A stretch of DNA of 64,000 nucleotides from Pseudomonadota bacterium. GTDB taxonomy: Bacteria > Pseudomonadota > Alphaproteobacteria > Reyranellales > Reyranellaceae. The position numbers and the translations under genes were made by a program. The notes beneath the pieces are model-generated. The model was given only the letters and a program-made list of their open reading frames with translations, was not told the DNA's origin and ran no database searches. Each line of letters starts with the position of its first letter. Within the stretch, counting starts at the first letter, position 1. The DNA is taken from positions 57,092 through 121,091 of the forward strand of contig JAFEFF010000172.1 of NCBI GenBank assembly GCA_018240745.1. Direction: 5' to 3'. Of the stretch, positions 17,301 through 25,011 are shown piece after piece.

Positions 17301-18280
17301 CGTTTGGTCCCCCACAGGGCGGCGAGCTTGGGCTCCGAGCGCTCGCCGTCGGCGCCGGACGGCAGCTCCGCCTTGTGGTTGTCGATCCAGGCGGCGATGT
17401 CGGCCGCCACGATCGGGCCCTGCTTGTCACGCATCAGGAGATGATAGCCGTGCTCGTAGAAGGCGAGCTTCGAATCGGCGCGTCGCGGCATGATCTCCAG
17501 CGCCGTCCGCACCGTCGATGTCGGCACCAGCCGGTCGCCCATGCCGTGCAGCATCAGATAGGGTGTGTGAACCCGCTTCGCCGCGTCGTAGCCCGCATCC
17601 ATCGCTTCGAACAGGCCGTAACCGATGTCGAGGCGCGGTTGGTGCAGCATCAGCGGATCGTCCCGCAGCTTCTTGAGGGTCTCCGGATTGTCGGTCGGCT
17701 TGAAGTCGATCGAGGTCGGGCCGGCCGGCAGCCACGGGATGGTATGGCCGAAGAACCACAGGCCGGCGCTTGCCGCCGGTCCCAGGACGGCGCGGCCGCG
17801 CAGGGCCGGTGCGCTCAGGATCAGCCCGTCCACTTCCAGGCCGCGATCGACGGCGACCAGCGCCTCGGCGCCGCCCATGCTTTCGCCGAGCAGATAGAAC
17901 GGCACCCCCGGATGACGCGCCTTCACCAGCCCGGCCACGGTGATCGCGTCCTCGACCAGGGTGTCGATGCCGGGCCAGCGGCCGCGGGTCGGGCTCGCGC
18001 CGAAGCCGCGCTGGTCGTAGGCGTAGGTGGTGATGCCGTCCTTGACCCAGACCTTGGCCGGCTCCTCGAAGGCATCGCGATAGTCGCCGAAGCCGTGCAG
18101 GCCCAGTATCACCGCCTTGGGCGGGCCCTCGGCCGGCCAGATCGCCAGCGGCAGGACGGTCCCGTCGGCCGCGACGTAGCTGGTCGCGGTGAGGTGCGGC
18201 GACGTGACCCTGCGGCCGGCCGGAACGACCGTCGGGGCGCACGCGGCGAGCATGACCGGGCTGAGCCCGGCGGCTATCAT
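17297..18280 (-). CDS. Alpha/beta hydrolase (lysophospholipase/monoacylglycerol lipase-like), probable lipoprotein
   Basis: About 327 residues. Nucleophile elbow LGESMGGAEAL with the catalytic Ser, HGFGDYRDAFEEPA upstream, YDQRGFGASPTRGRW, and the late HGMGDRLVPTS (Asp) and EHGYHLLMRD (His) complete the triad. This is the serine aminopeptidase S33 / monoacylglycerol lipase subgroup. The N-terminus MIAAGLSPVMLAAC ends in a lipobox, suggesting a membrane-bound lipoprotein; longer starts (18331) would add an Arg-rich front resembling a Tat signal but overlap the divergent zinc protein gene. Coupled to the following small periplasmic protein gene by an ATGA overlap. Confidence 0.88.
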   Translation of the reverse strand: MIAAGLSPVMLAACAPTVVPAGRRVTSPHLTATSYVAADGTVLPLAIWPAEGPPKAVILGLHGFGDYRDAFEEPAKVWVKDGITTYAYDQRGFGASPTRGRWPGIDTLVEDAITVAGLVKARHPGVPFYLLGESMGGAEALVAVDRGLEVDGLILSAPALRGRAVLGPAASAGLWFFGHTIPWLPAGPTSIDFKPTDNPETLKKLRDDPLMLHQPRLDIGYGLFEAMDAGYDAAKRVHTPYLMLHGMGDRLVPTSTVRTALEIMPRRADSKLAFYEHGYHLLMRDKQGPIVAADIAAWIDNHKAELPSGADGERSEPKLAALWGTKR

Positions 18281-18308
18281 CCGCCGACGTCCAAGGAGCC
18301 TTCTAGTC

Positions 18309-18494
18309 GTGACCGAACCCTTCGAAACCATCACCGTCGACACCGACCGCGTAGCCTGCGACGGCGGCGGTGGCCCATTGGGGCATCCCAAAATCTACCT
18401 CAATCTCGGCGCCGAGGGGCGAGTCGAATGCCCCTATTGCAGCCGGACCTACAAGCTGCGCGAGGGCGCCAAGCCCCAAGAGCATGCACACTGA
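18309..18494 (+). CDS. Zinc-finger domain protein (zf-CHCC, NDUFS6-like)
   Basis: 61 residues with GTG start. The pattern ACDGG.GPLGHPKIYLNL then VECPYCSRTYKL supplies the Cys-His-Cys-Cys zinc set of the zf-CHCC family. In alphaproteobacteria this family includes the homologue of the mitochondrial complex I accessory subunit NDUFS6, so a role with NADH dehydrogenase is possible. The gene is short and lies between a divergent hydrolase and a MaoC protein. Confidence 0.85.
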   Translation: MTEPFETITVDTDRVACDGGGGPLGHPKIYLNLGAEGRVECPYCSRTYKLREGAKPQEHAH

Positions 18495-18519
18495 AAGCCG
18501 CCTCCACGTGAAGCAATCC

Positions 18520-18978
18520 ATGAAACAGTTGGGCGAAGGCTGGAACTGGCGCGACCTCGCGATCGGCGACCGGTTCATCACCTACGGCCGCACGCTGTTC
18601 GAGGCCGACCTGCTGAATTTCGTGACGCTTTGCGGCTTTTCCGAGGAGCTGTTCACCAACCGGGAATACATCGCCGAACATGCACCCATGCGCGGCGGGC
18701 ATCCCGTGCCGGGCGCGCTGGTCTACTCGATGGCCGAAGGTCTGGTGATCCCGACCACGCTGCAGGGCAGCGGCCTCGCCTTCCTGTCGATGGGCTTCGA
18801 CATCAAGGGGCCGACCTACGTGAACGACACGATCCATGTCGAGATCGAGGTCACCGAGATCAAGCCGACCTCGAAGAACCCGATGCGCGCGCTGGTGCGC
18901 ACCACCAACGAGGTGAAGAACCAGAAGGGCGAGACCGTGCTGGTCTACACGCCGCTGCGCATGATGCAGGGCCGCTGA
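18520..18978 (+). CDS. MaoC-family hot-dog dehydratase
   Basis: 152 residues with the hot-dog fold of (R)-enoyl-CoA hydratases. The active-site segment shows FEADLLNFVTLCGFSEELFTNREYIAEH followed by GHPVPGALVYSMAEGL, with the expected Asp and His of the hydratase 2 motif. An ATG at 18484 overlapping the zinc protein gene would add 12 residues; I chose the inner start for family length. It precedes the crotonase gene by a single base, pointing to joint acyl-CoA metabolism. Confidence 0.84.
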   Translation: MKQLGEGWNWRDLAIGDRFITYGRTLFEADLLNFVTLCGFSEELFTNREYIAEHAPMRGGHPVPGALVYSMAEGLVIPTTLQGSGLAFLSMGFDIKGPTYVNDTIHVEIEVTEIKPTSKNPMRALVRTTNEVKNQKGETVLVYTPLRMMQGR

Positions 18979-18979
18979 G

Positions 18980-19768
18980 ATGGCCGCCGGCAGGGCGAAG
19001 GTCGCGGTCGAGAAGGACGGCGCGACCACGATCGTCTCGATCGATCGCTTCGTGGAGGCGCGCAACGCGGTCGATGCCGAGACCGCGGGGCTGCTGCGCG
19101 AGGCATTCCTCGCCTTCGACGGGGACGAGACGCAGTCGGTCGCGATCCTGACCGGCCGCGGCGGCACCTTCTGCGCCGGGTACGATCTCAAGTCCGTGGC
19201 CGGGCGCACCGGCGGGCCGGCCTTCAAGGAAGACGCGCCGGGCCCGATGGGGCCGACGCGGCATCTGCTCTCCAAGCCGGTGATCGCCGCGGTCGAGGGA
19301 TACGCGGTCGCCGGCGGCCTCGAGCTCGCGCTGTGGTGCGACCTGCGTGTGGCGTCGGAGACGGCGAAGTTCGGCGTGTTCTGCCGGCGCTGGGGCGTGC
19401 CGCTGATCGATGGCGGCACCGTGCGCCTGCCGCGGCTGATCGGCCACAGCCGCGCGCTCGACATGATCCTGACCGGCCGCGAGGTCGGCGCGCGCGAGGC
19501 GTTCGACTGGGGCCTCGCCAACAGGCTGGTGCCGGCCGGCCGGGCGCTCGCCGAAGCCAGGGTGCTGGCGGAGGCCATCGCCAGGTTCCCGCAGGTCTGC
19601 ATGCGCTCGGACCGCCGATCATCCTACGAGCAGTGGAGCCTCGAGCTGGCCGCCGCGCTCGGCAACGAGGCCAGGCTCGGCATGCCCGCGCTCGAGGCCG
19701 AGGCCCAGAAGGGCGCCGCGCGCTTTGCGTCGGGCAAGGGCAGGGGCGGCGACTTCGGCAACATCTAG
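18980..19768 (+). CDS. Crotonase / enoyl-CoA hydratase family protein
   Basis: 262 residues. The oxyanion-hole segments are GRGGTFCAGYDLKSVAG (about 56-72) and EGYAVAGGLELALWCDLRVAS (about 106-126). The acid/base positions usually Glu in hydratases fall in RRWGVPLIDGGTVRLPRLIG, where the second Glu is absent, as in many crotonases that are not simple hydratases. Hence it is better called crotonase family than enoyl-CoA hydratase. It follows the MaoC gene directly. Confidence 0.9.
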   Translation: MAAGRAKVAVEKDGATTIVSIDRFVEARNAVDAETAGLLREAFLAFDGDETQSVAILTGRGGTFCAGYDLKSVAGRTGGPAFKEDAPGPMGPTRHLLSKPVIAAVEGYAVAGGLELALWCDLRVASETAKFGVFCRRWGVPLIDGGTVRLPRLIGHSRALDMILTGREVGAREAFDWGLANRLVPAGRALAEARVLAEAIARFPQVCMRSDRRSSYEQWSLELAAALGNEARLGMPALEAEAQKGAARFASGKGRGGDFGNI

Positions 19769-19926
19769 ACTGCCAATCCTGCCAGCGACCGTGGCAGGCC
19801 TTCGTTGCAGGCCAGCCGGCATTTTACGCGCTTCCTGCCACTCTGCCCGCGCCCCCCCGAGGGGTTCGAGGTATTCCCTATCCGCGCGAAAATCATCATG
19901 CACAGGACAATGCACCATGTCTGCGT

Positions 19927-20005
19927 CGAACACCTATTACGGGCATTGGCCTCGATTTTTTCCAGCAAAGCCGGGGCCGAATCGCAAGCCATTGCCCGTG
20001 ATGAG
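19927..20005. repeat. Palindromic intergenic repeat B, copy 1
   Basis: Arms ACCTATTACGGGCATTGGC (from about 19932) and GCCATTGCCCGTGATGAG (19988-20005) are imperfect inverted repeats around a 35-base centre. A second copy with the same arm sequence lies at 24333-24413. Together with repeat A copy 1 it fills most of the 400-base gap after the crotonase gene. Confidence 0.65.
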
Positions 20006-20042
20006 ACTCACGCAAAGCCGGTTATCCCCAGGCACTAAAGCA

Positions 20043-20160
20043 CCGTCGTCCCGACCGAAGCGCCGAAGGCGCGTAGTGGAGGGACCTTGTTTCAGCGACC
20101 AGCCGCAAATCGTTGAGAGAAGGTCGCTCCACTACGCTTCGCTCCGGTCGGGACGACGGG
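20043..20160. repeat. Palindromic intergenic repeat A, copy 1
   Basis: Left arm beginning CCGTCGTCCCGACCGAAGCG and right arm ending CTCCGGTCGGGACGACGG are inverted repeats that also share the inner block GCGTAGTGGAGGGACCTT and its complement. The centre contains AGCCGCAAATCGTTGAG. Further copies are at 29073-29184 and 33285-33430, with a fragment near 42640. It would fold as a long hairpin in RNA. It lies between the convergent crotonase and quinone oxidoreductase genes. Confidence 0.75.
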
Positions 20161-20166
20161 TAAAGT

Positions 20167-21189
20167 TCAGGGCACCAGCACCGCCTTGCCGACCACGGTA
20201 CGGTCCTCGATCAGCCTGAAGGCCTCGACCCAGTCGGCGAGGGCGTAGCAGCCGGCGACCAGCGCCTTCAGCTTGCCCTCGGTGTACCAGCGCATCATCT
20301 CCTGCTGCGCGGCCATCACCATGGCGCGGCGCTTCGCCAGCGCGGCGGCCTCGCCGGGCGAGGGCTCGGTCTTGCCGCCCCAGCCGTTCCAGTAGCCGTA
20401 GTAGAAGCCGATCACCGTGACGTTCTTGACGAGCAGGATGTTCGCCGGGATCTGCGGGATGGTGCCGGACGCGAAGCCCATCGGGATGATGCGGCCCTCG
20501 GGCGCGATACAGCGCAGCGAGGCATTGAAGGCATCGCCGCCGACCGGATCGTAGATCACGTCGGCGCCGCGGTCCCGGGTCAGCTCGAGCACCCTGGTGC
20601 GCAGGTCCTCCTTGCGATAGTCGATCAGGTGATCGGCGCCCGCCGCCTTCGCCGCGACGAGCTTGTCGGCGCCGCCGGCCGAGGCGATCACCTCGGCGCC
20701 CATCGCCTTGCCGACCTCGATGCCGGTCAGGCCCGAGCCGCCGCCCGCGCCGTGCACCAGCAGCACCTCGCCCGGCAGCAGGTTGGCCTTCCAGCGCAGC
20801 GCGCCGTAGGCGGTGGGATAGAGCGTCGGGAAGTTGGTCGCTTCGGCATAGGGCAGGGTGTCGGGGATCGGGATCGCGTTGGCCGCGTTGGCGGTGCAGT
20901 ACTCGGCGAAGCCGCCGCGGCTGCCGCCGGTGGCGACTCGTTGGCCCAGCTTCACGGTGTCGACGCCGGCGCCCAGCGCCACCACCTCGCCCGCGATCTC
21001 GTTGCCCGGCACGAACGGCAGCGGCGGCTTGTTCTGGTGCTTGCCCTGCACGCCCAGCATCGCCGCGAAGCTCACGCCGGCGGCGCCGACCCTGACCAGG
21101 ATCTCGCCGGCCTTCGGCTCCGGCTTCGGCACGTCTTCGAGCTTCAATGAATCGACCGGCCCGTACGCATGACACACCAACGCGCGCAT
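20167..21189 (-). CDS. NADPH:quinone oxidoreductase, zinc-less MDR family
   Basis: 340-residue medium-chain reductase. N-terminal MRALVCHAYGPVDSLKLEDV, PGNEIAGEVVALGAGV, the cofactor Rossmann motif VHGAGGGSGLTGIEVGKAMGAEVI, and PVGGDAFNASLRCIAPEGRII all match the QOR/Qor2 group; zinc ligands are lacking. Reduces quinones or alpha,beta-unsaturated carbonyls and enoyl-CoA-like substrates with NADPH. It is preceded on the same strand by a crotonase gene 17 bases away, so probably one operon for acyl-CoA conversion. Confidence 0.92.
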   Translation of the reverse strand: MRALVCHAYGPVDSLKLEDVPKPEPKAGEILVRVGAAGVSFAAMLGVQGKHQNKPPLPFVPGNEIAGEVVALGAGVDTVKLGQRVATGGSRGGFAEYCTANAANAIPIPDTLPYAEATNFPTLYPTAYGALRWKANLLPGEVLLVHGAGGGSGLTGIEVGKAMGAEVIASAGGADKLVAAKAAGADHLIDYRKEDLRTRVLELTRDRGADVIYDPVGGDAFNASLRCIAPEGRIIPMGFASGTIPQIPANILLVKNVTVIGFYYGYWNGWGGKTEPSPGEAAALAKRRAMVMAAQQEMMRWYTEGKLKALVAGCYALADWVEAFRLIEDRTVVGKAVLVP

Positions 21190-21206
21190 TCTCACATCCT
21201 CTCGCC

Positions 21207-21968
21207 CTACTTCTTGCTGAACTGGCCGTGCCGGCCGGCGCCAGCGGCAAAGCGGGCGGCGCCCTTGTGCGCTTCCAGGCGCCGCGCCTCGAGCGACAGC
21301 TCCATCTCGCGCTGGATCGCGCCGGCCTGGTCGCGATCGAAGCTCTCGTAGGCCGACTGGCGGTCCGAGCTCATGGCGATCGGCGGAAAGCCCGCGATCT
21401 CGGCGGCGAGCTTCTCCGCGGCGGCGCGTGTCGTGCCGCGCGCGACCTTGCGGGTGGCGAGGCCGATCGCGATCGCCTCGTCGGCGCCGACGGCGCGGCC
21501 GGTCAGCAGCATGTCGAGCGCACGGCCCTGGCCGACGATGCGCGGCAGGCGCACGGTTGTGCCGTCGCTCATCGGCACGCCCCAGCGGCGCGAGAACACG
21601 CCGAACACCGCCGTCTCGTCGACGATGCGGATGTCGCAGAACAGCGCGACCCCGAGGCCGCCGGCGCAGGCATGGCCCTCGACCGCGGCGATCACCGGTT
21701 TCGACAGGGGGCTGCGCAGCGGCCCCCCGGCGCTGCCGGCCCACGGGAAGTAGTCGGTGCCGCCGCCCAGCTCCTTGAGGTCCGCGCCGGCGCAGAACGC
21801 GCCGCCCGCACCGGTCAGCACCGCGACGCGTGCGCCGGAGTCGGCCTCGAACGCCTCGAGCGCCGTGGCGAGCCCGCGCGCCGCCTCGTTGTCGAGCGCG
21901 TTCTTCGACTTCGGCCGGTTGATGATGATGGTGGTGACCGGGCCGTTGCGTTCGGTGAGGATTTTCAT
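21207..21968 (-). CDS. Crotonase / enoyl-CoA hydratase family protein
   Basis: 253 residues. N-terminal MKILTERNGPVTTIIINRPKS, oxyanion segments GAGGAFCAGADLKELGG and EGHACAGGLGVALFCDIRIVD, and the SRRWGVPMSDGTTVRLPRIVG helix, again without the canonical second Glu. About 45 percent alike to the crotonase at 18980 by eye, so a diverged paralogue. Coupled with the downstream quinone oxidoreductase. An intergenic palindrome (21978-22063) lies between it and the upstream gene. Confidence 0.9.
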   Translation of the reverse strand: MKILTERNGPVTTIIINRPKSKNALDNEAARGLATALEAFEADSGARVAVLTGAGGAFCAGADLKELGGGTDYFPWAGSAGGPLRSPLSKPVIAAVEGHACAGGLGVALFCDIRIVDETAVFGVFSRRWGVPMSDGTTVRLPRIVGQGRALDMLLTGRAVGADEAIAIGLATRKVARGTTRAAAEKLAAEIAGFPPIAMSSDRQSAYESFDRDQAGAIQREMELSLEARRLEAHKGAARFAAGAGRHGQFSKK

Positions 21969-21977
21969 GCGTCGGAA

Positions 21978-22063
21978 GTCCCCCTCCCCAGCCCTCCCCC
22001 CGCGGGGGAGGGAGTCACGAGTCAGAAGCCCTCCCCCCGAAGGGGGAGGGCAGGGAGGGGGAT
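21978..22063. repeat. C/G-rich palindromic repeat C, copy 1
   Basis: Two hairpins, CCCTCCCCC gc GGGGGAGGG and CCCTCCCCC gaa GGGGGAGGG, nested inside longer outer arms CCCCCTCCC / GGGAGGGGG. It lies in the short gap between two leftward genes. Similar pyrimidine/purine palindromes appear at 24448-24502 and 38252-38346. Confidence 0.6.
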
Positions 22064-22077
22064 GGCAAGAGCATAGC

Positions 22078-22467
22078 TCATCGAACGGTTGCCAGCTCGT
22101 CCTCGAGCTGCGCGTTGGAGCGGAGCGGGGTGCGGAAGTACCACCAGTTGGTCTCGGGGGTCCATTTCTCCTTGCGCTGGGTGCCGTGGCCCCAGACGCA
22201 GCGGCGGGAGGCGCGGGTGCCGGTCTTGAAGGCGGCGTCGGCCTGGTCGAGCTTCAGCGCGTGGTCGCCGATCTCCTCGCGGCTGAACATCGGCAGCGCC
22301 TCGAGGATCAGCTCGCGCACGTCGACGTCGTTGCGCCAGTTGTCGAGGTCGAAGGTGTAGTCCTTGACCTCGAGATCGGCGGCGAACGCCGACCACTGGT
22401 CGATCAGGTCGCGCAGCTCGGCGACGTCGGGCGGGCCCTGGTTGGCCCCCGGAATCGGCGGCTTCAT
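22078..22467 (-). CDS. Hypothetical protein, possible immunity partner of the upstream toxin-like protein
   Basis: 129 residues, soluble, acidic N-terminal half (ELRDLIDQWSAFAADLEVKDYTFDLDNWRNDVDVRE) with many Asp, Trp and Tyr, and a basic, aromatic C-terminal part (KWTPETNWWYFRTPLRSN). No signal peptide. The ATG overlaps the stop of the preceding gene (ATGA at 22464-22467), and a strong GGGGGAGGA site lies upstream. A small acidic protein directly behind a toxin-like gene is the usual order of toxin then immunity; the function is inferred from that context only. No known domain recognised. Confidence 0.7.
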   Translation of the reverse strand: MKPPIPGANQGPPDVAELRDLIDQWSAFAADLEVKDYTFDLDNWRNDVDVRELILEALPMFSREEIGDHALKLDQADAAFKTGTRASRRCVWGHGTQRKEKWTPETNWWYFRTPLRSNAQLEDELATVR

Positions 22468-22958
22468 TCCTCCCCCCGTTCGGCCTGGCGCCGGTAGTAG
22501 CGCTCGCCGTCGTGCGGCTTGAAGAAGGTGCGGATCGTGCCGTTGCGGTTGAAGGCGATGAACGCTCCGGTCTGGCGGTCGTAGCGCGTCGTGACGCCGT
22601 CGGCCCGCACCGTCTGCAGCACCGGCCCGCCGAGCTCGGCATCGCGCAGGAGCTGCGCCTGGTGCAGGTAGTCCTGCTTGGTGATGCGGCCGAACTCCGC
22701 GCCGTGCTTGGCGTAGTGCTCGTCGAGCCGGCGCTGGTCGACGAAGCCGATATTGTCGCGCTCGCGCGCGACGAAGCCGATATTGTCGCGCTCGCGCGCC
22801 TCGGCGCCGGCGACGGCCGGCGGGGCGTCGCCCGGGGCGAGCCGCTGGCCGCGTTCGGTGACGTGGCTCCAATAGAGGAAGATCGACAGGGCGACGAGCG
22901 CTGCCGTGATCAGACGACGCCAGGGCAACAGGCCGGGACGCAGGAGCATACCCCTCAT
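22464..22958 (-). CDS. Membrane-anchored protein with polymorphic-toxin-like C-terminal domain
   Basis: 164 residues. One membrane helix (about 15-31) follows a basic N-terminus, then a Pro/Ala linker, an exact tandem duplication of ten residues (ARERDNIGFV twice, about 54-73), and a compact C-terminal domain (about 78-158). That domain shows YAKHGAEFGRITKQDYLHQA, then TRYDRQTGAFIAFNRNGTIR and TFFKPHDGERYYRRQ. From memory this resembles the small RNase-like domains at C-termini of polymorphic toxins, with the KHG.EFG...YL..A front and the F.....G.I.T.FKP....Y end. The start overlaps the PuuD stop (ATGA at 22955-22958) and the stop overlaps the next start. Activity is not proven; it could be a domesticated housekeeping relative. 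Confidence 0.75.
   Translation of the reverse strand: MRGMLLRPGLLPWRRLITAALVALSIFLYWSHVTERGQRLAPGDAPPAVAGAEARERDNIGFVARERDNIGFVDQRRLDEHYAKHGAEFGRITKQDYLHQAQLLRDAELGGPVLQTVRADGVTTRYDRQTGAFIAFNRNGTIRTFFKPHDGERYYRRQAERGEE
22740..22799 (-). repeat. Exact 30-base tandem duplication inside a coding sequence
   Basis: The unit beginning GACGAAGCCGATATTGTCGC (plus strand, 30 bases) occurs twice in direct succession without a mismatch. It adds ten residues in frame to the linker of the toxin-like protein. Perfect identity implies a recent event. Confidence 0.9.
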
Positions 22959-24145
22959 TGTGCGCCGCCCTTGACCCAGCGCGCAATCAGCCGGCGATCC
23001 TCCTCGGTGATGTTCGTCAGGTTGCCCGGCGGCATCGCCCGGGTCACCCAGACCTGCTGGTTGATCATCGAGGCGCGGGCGCGCAGCTCGGCCTCGTTCT
23101 CGAGGATCACGCCCTTGGGCGGGGCGGCGAAGCCCTCCTGGGTCGGCCTGGTGGCGTGGCAGGGCTGGCAGCGCGCCTTGAACACCGGTTGCACTTCCGT
23201 GAAGGCGGCCGGCGGGCCGATGTCGGCGGTCGGTCGCGGCAGCGAGACGATCGCCGTCAGCGCCAGCATTATCAGTCCGGCGGCCAGCACGAGCGGGTTC
23301 TGTTGCCCCTTGTGCCGCTGCACGAACCAGACGCGGATCAAGGCGCCCGCCAGCGAGATCATCAGGAGAAGCACCCAGTTCCACTCGTGGCCGTAGAGGC
23401 CCGCGTAGTGGTTGCTGACCATGGTGAACAGCACCGGCAGGGTGAAATAGGTGTTGTGCACCGAGCGCTGGCGGCCGCGCAGGCCGAACACCGGATCGGG
23501 CACGCGGCCTTCCTGCTTGGCCTTCACCAGCTCGCGCTGCCCCGGGATGATCACGAAGTAGACGTTCAGCACCATGATCACGCCGAGCATGGCGCCGAAA
23601 TGCAGGTAGGCGCCGCGGCCGGAAAACAGGTGGCAGAGCGCCCACGCCGCGATCACGCAGTAGAGCGCGATCAGCCCGCCCAGCATGGCGTCGTCCCGGC
23701 CGAACGCCGAGCGGCACAGCCAGTCGTAGAACAGCCAGCCCACGACCATGAAGCCGAGTGAGAGGGCGATCGCCTCGCCCTTGCCGAGCCGCATCACCGC
23801 GGGATCGATCAGCGCCACCTCGGCGCCGTGGTAGTAGACGAGGCAGAGCAGCAGGAAGCCGGTGATCAGCGTCGAGTAGGCCTCGAACTTGAACCAGTGC
23901 AGCTCGGGCGGCAGCGTCTCGGGGGCGAGCTTGAACTTGCGGGCGACGTAGAAGCCGCCGCCATGCACCGCCCAGACCTCGCCGCCGATGCCCTTGGCGA
24001 CGTCGGCCGGATCGAGCGGATGCTGCAGGTGGTTGTCCAGCCAGATGAAGTAGAACGAGGCGCCGATCCAGGCGATGCCGACGATCAGATGGGCCCAGCG
24101 CAGGATCAGGTTCAGCCAGTCGGCGAGAAAAGCAGCGTCGATCAT
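22955..24145 (-). CDS. puuD: Urate hydroxylase PuuD (membrane, C-terminal cytochrome c)
   Basis: About 396 residues. Seven to eight membrane helices make up the DUF989-type N-terminal part (WLNLILRWAHLIVGIAWIGASFYFIWLD near the start), with several conserved His, Trp and Tyr. The C-terminal 90 residues form a cytochrome c domain with the heme site RCQPCHATRP and a distal Met in RAMPPGN. The family oxidises urate to 5-hydroxyisourate, passing electrons to the respiratory chain. Start chosen at the ATG before IDAAFLADW; an upstream ATG (24181) adds 12 residues. No other purine-degradation gene is in the window. Confidence 0.92.
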   Translation of the reverse strand: MIDAAFLADWLNLILRWAHLIVGIAWIGASFYFIWLDNHLQHPLDPADVAKGIGGEVWAVHGGGFYVARKFKLAPETLPPELHWFKFEAYSTLITGFLLLCLVYYHGAEVALIDPAVMRLGKGEAIALSLGFMVVGWLFYDWLCRSAFGRDDAMLGGLIALYCVIAAWALCHLFSGRGAYLHFGAMLGVIMVLNVYFVIIPGQRELVKAKQEGRVPDPVFGLRGRQRSVHNTYFTLPVLFTMVSNHYAGLYGHEWNWVLLLMISLAGALIRVWFVQRHKGQQNPLVLAAGLIMLALTAIVSLPRPTADIGPPAAFTEVQPVFKARCQPCHATRPTQEGFAAPPKGVILENEAELRARASMINQQVWVTRAMPPGNLTNITEEDRRLIARWVKGGAQ

Positions 24146-24711
24146 CGCCGCGACGAGTCCAGGGAGTCCACGGGAGTCCACTCGACTGTGGACCGCTTCG
24201 ATGCCGATGGCACAAGGGTTTCAGGCCAGGAGTCCACGAATCCGCCGACACCCGACTCCGAAAAAACACCCTTGCGACGGCGCTGCTGCAAGCCGGACAG
24301 ACTCATGACGCCACCATAAGCGGGTTCGTCACGAACGCCTATTATGGGCAATGGCCCGCGCAAAAGCCCCGCAATCGGCGCCTCGGCGCCGGGGCCAATG
24401 CCCATAACGAGGCCCCCGCGGCCGAAGATTTCCACAGGTGAATCCTGCTCCCTCTCCGCCACGAAGTGGGGGAGAGGGTGGGGCCCATTGCGAAGCAATG
24501 GGAGGGTGAGGTGGTCGGCGCCTCAAAGAAGGCGTGCTGCTGAAAGACCGAATCCGGACACCTCTCCCTCCCCGCGCACGCGCGGGTCTCCTCCCTCTCG
24601 CCACGCGTATGACGCGCGCGAAGAGGGCCTTTGATGAGGGTGCTACCTCTAGCCTATCGCCGCTCTGCGCGGCAGGATCGGGTCTCCACCCTGTCGGACA
24701 GGAGGCGAGGC
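24146..24711. other. Intergenic region rich in palindromes, no gene seen
   Basis: Contains repeat B copy 2 (24333-24413), a CTCCCTCTCC / GGAGAGGG hairpin (about 24448-24479), a perfect CCCATTGC gaa GCAATGGG stem (24484-24502), and further pyrimidine-rich arms to about 24625. Open frames here are composed of repeat sequence and lack family features. Confidence 0.6.
24333..24413. repeat. Palindromic intergenic repeat B, copy 2
   Basis: Arms GCCTATTATGGGCAATGGCC (from 24336) and GGCCAATGCCCATAACGAGG (to about 24412) are inverted and nearly perfect, more so than copy 1 at 19927-20005. The centre carries its own small GGCGCC-containing palindrome. Confidence 0.7.
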
Positions 24712-25011
24712 ATGATGACGTTCGATGCTTTCCGGGACAGCCTGGCGGGCGCCGCGCCGCCGGCCGATGTCGGGCCGCCGCTGCAGGCGCTGTGGTGGGC
24801 CGCCAAGGGCGACTGGAACCAGGCCCACAAGGTCTGCCAGAGCCACGAGGACAGCGACGACGTGAACTGGGTGCACGCCTACCTGCACCGGCAAGAGGGC
24901 GATTTGCGCAACGCACAGGGTTGGTACAAGCGCGCCGGGAAGGGGATGCCGACGGGCGAGCTCGAGGAAGAATGGCGCGGGCTGGCGTCGGAGTTCTTGA
25001 ATCGCTCCTGA
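24712..25011 (+). CDS. Hypothetical protein, TPR-like, 99 residues
   Basis: Soluble protein with two helical hairpins. LQALWWAAKGDWNQAHKVCQSH and WVHAYLHRQEGDLRNAQGWYKRAG are spaced like tetratricopeptide repeats. Start set by a GGAGGCGAGG site before the first of two adjacent ATGs. Proteins of this shape are widespread in alphaproteobacteria without assigned function. Confidence 0.75.
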   Translation: MMTFDAFRDSLAGAAPPADVGPPLQALWWAAKGDWNQAHKVCQSHEDSDDVNWVHAYLHRQEGDLRNAQGWYKRAGKGMPTGELEEEWRGLASEFLNRS

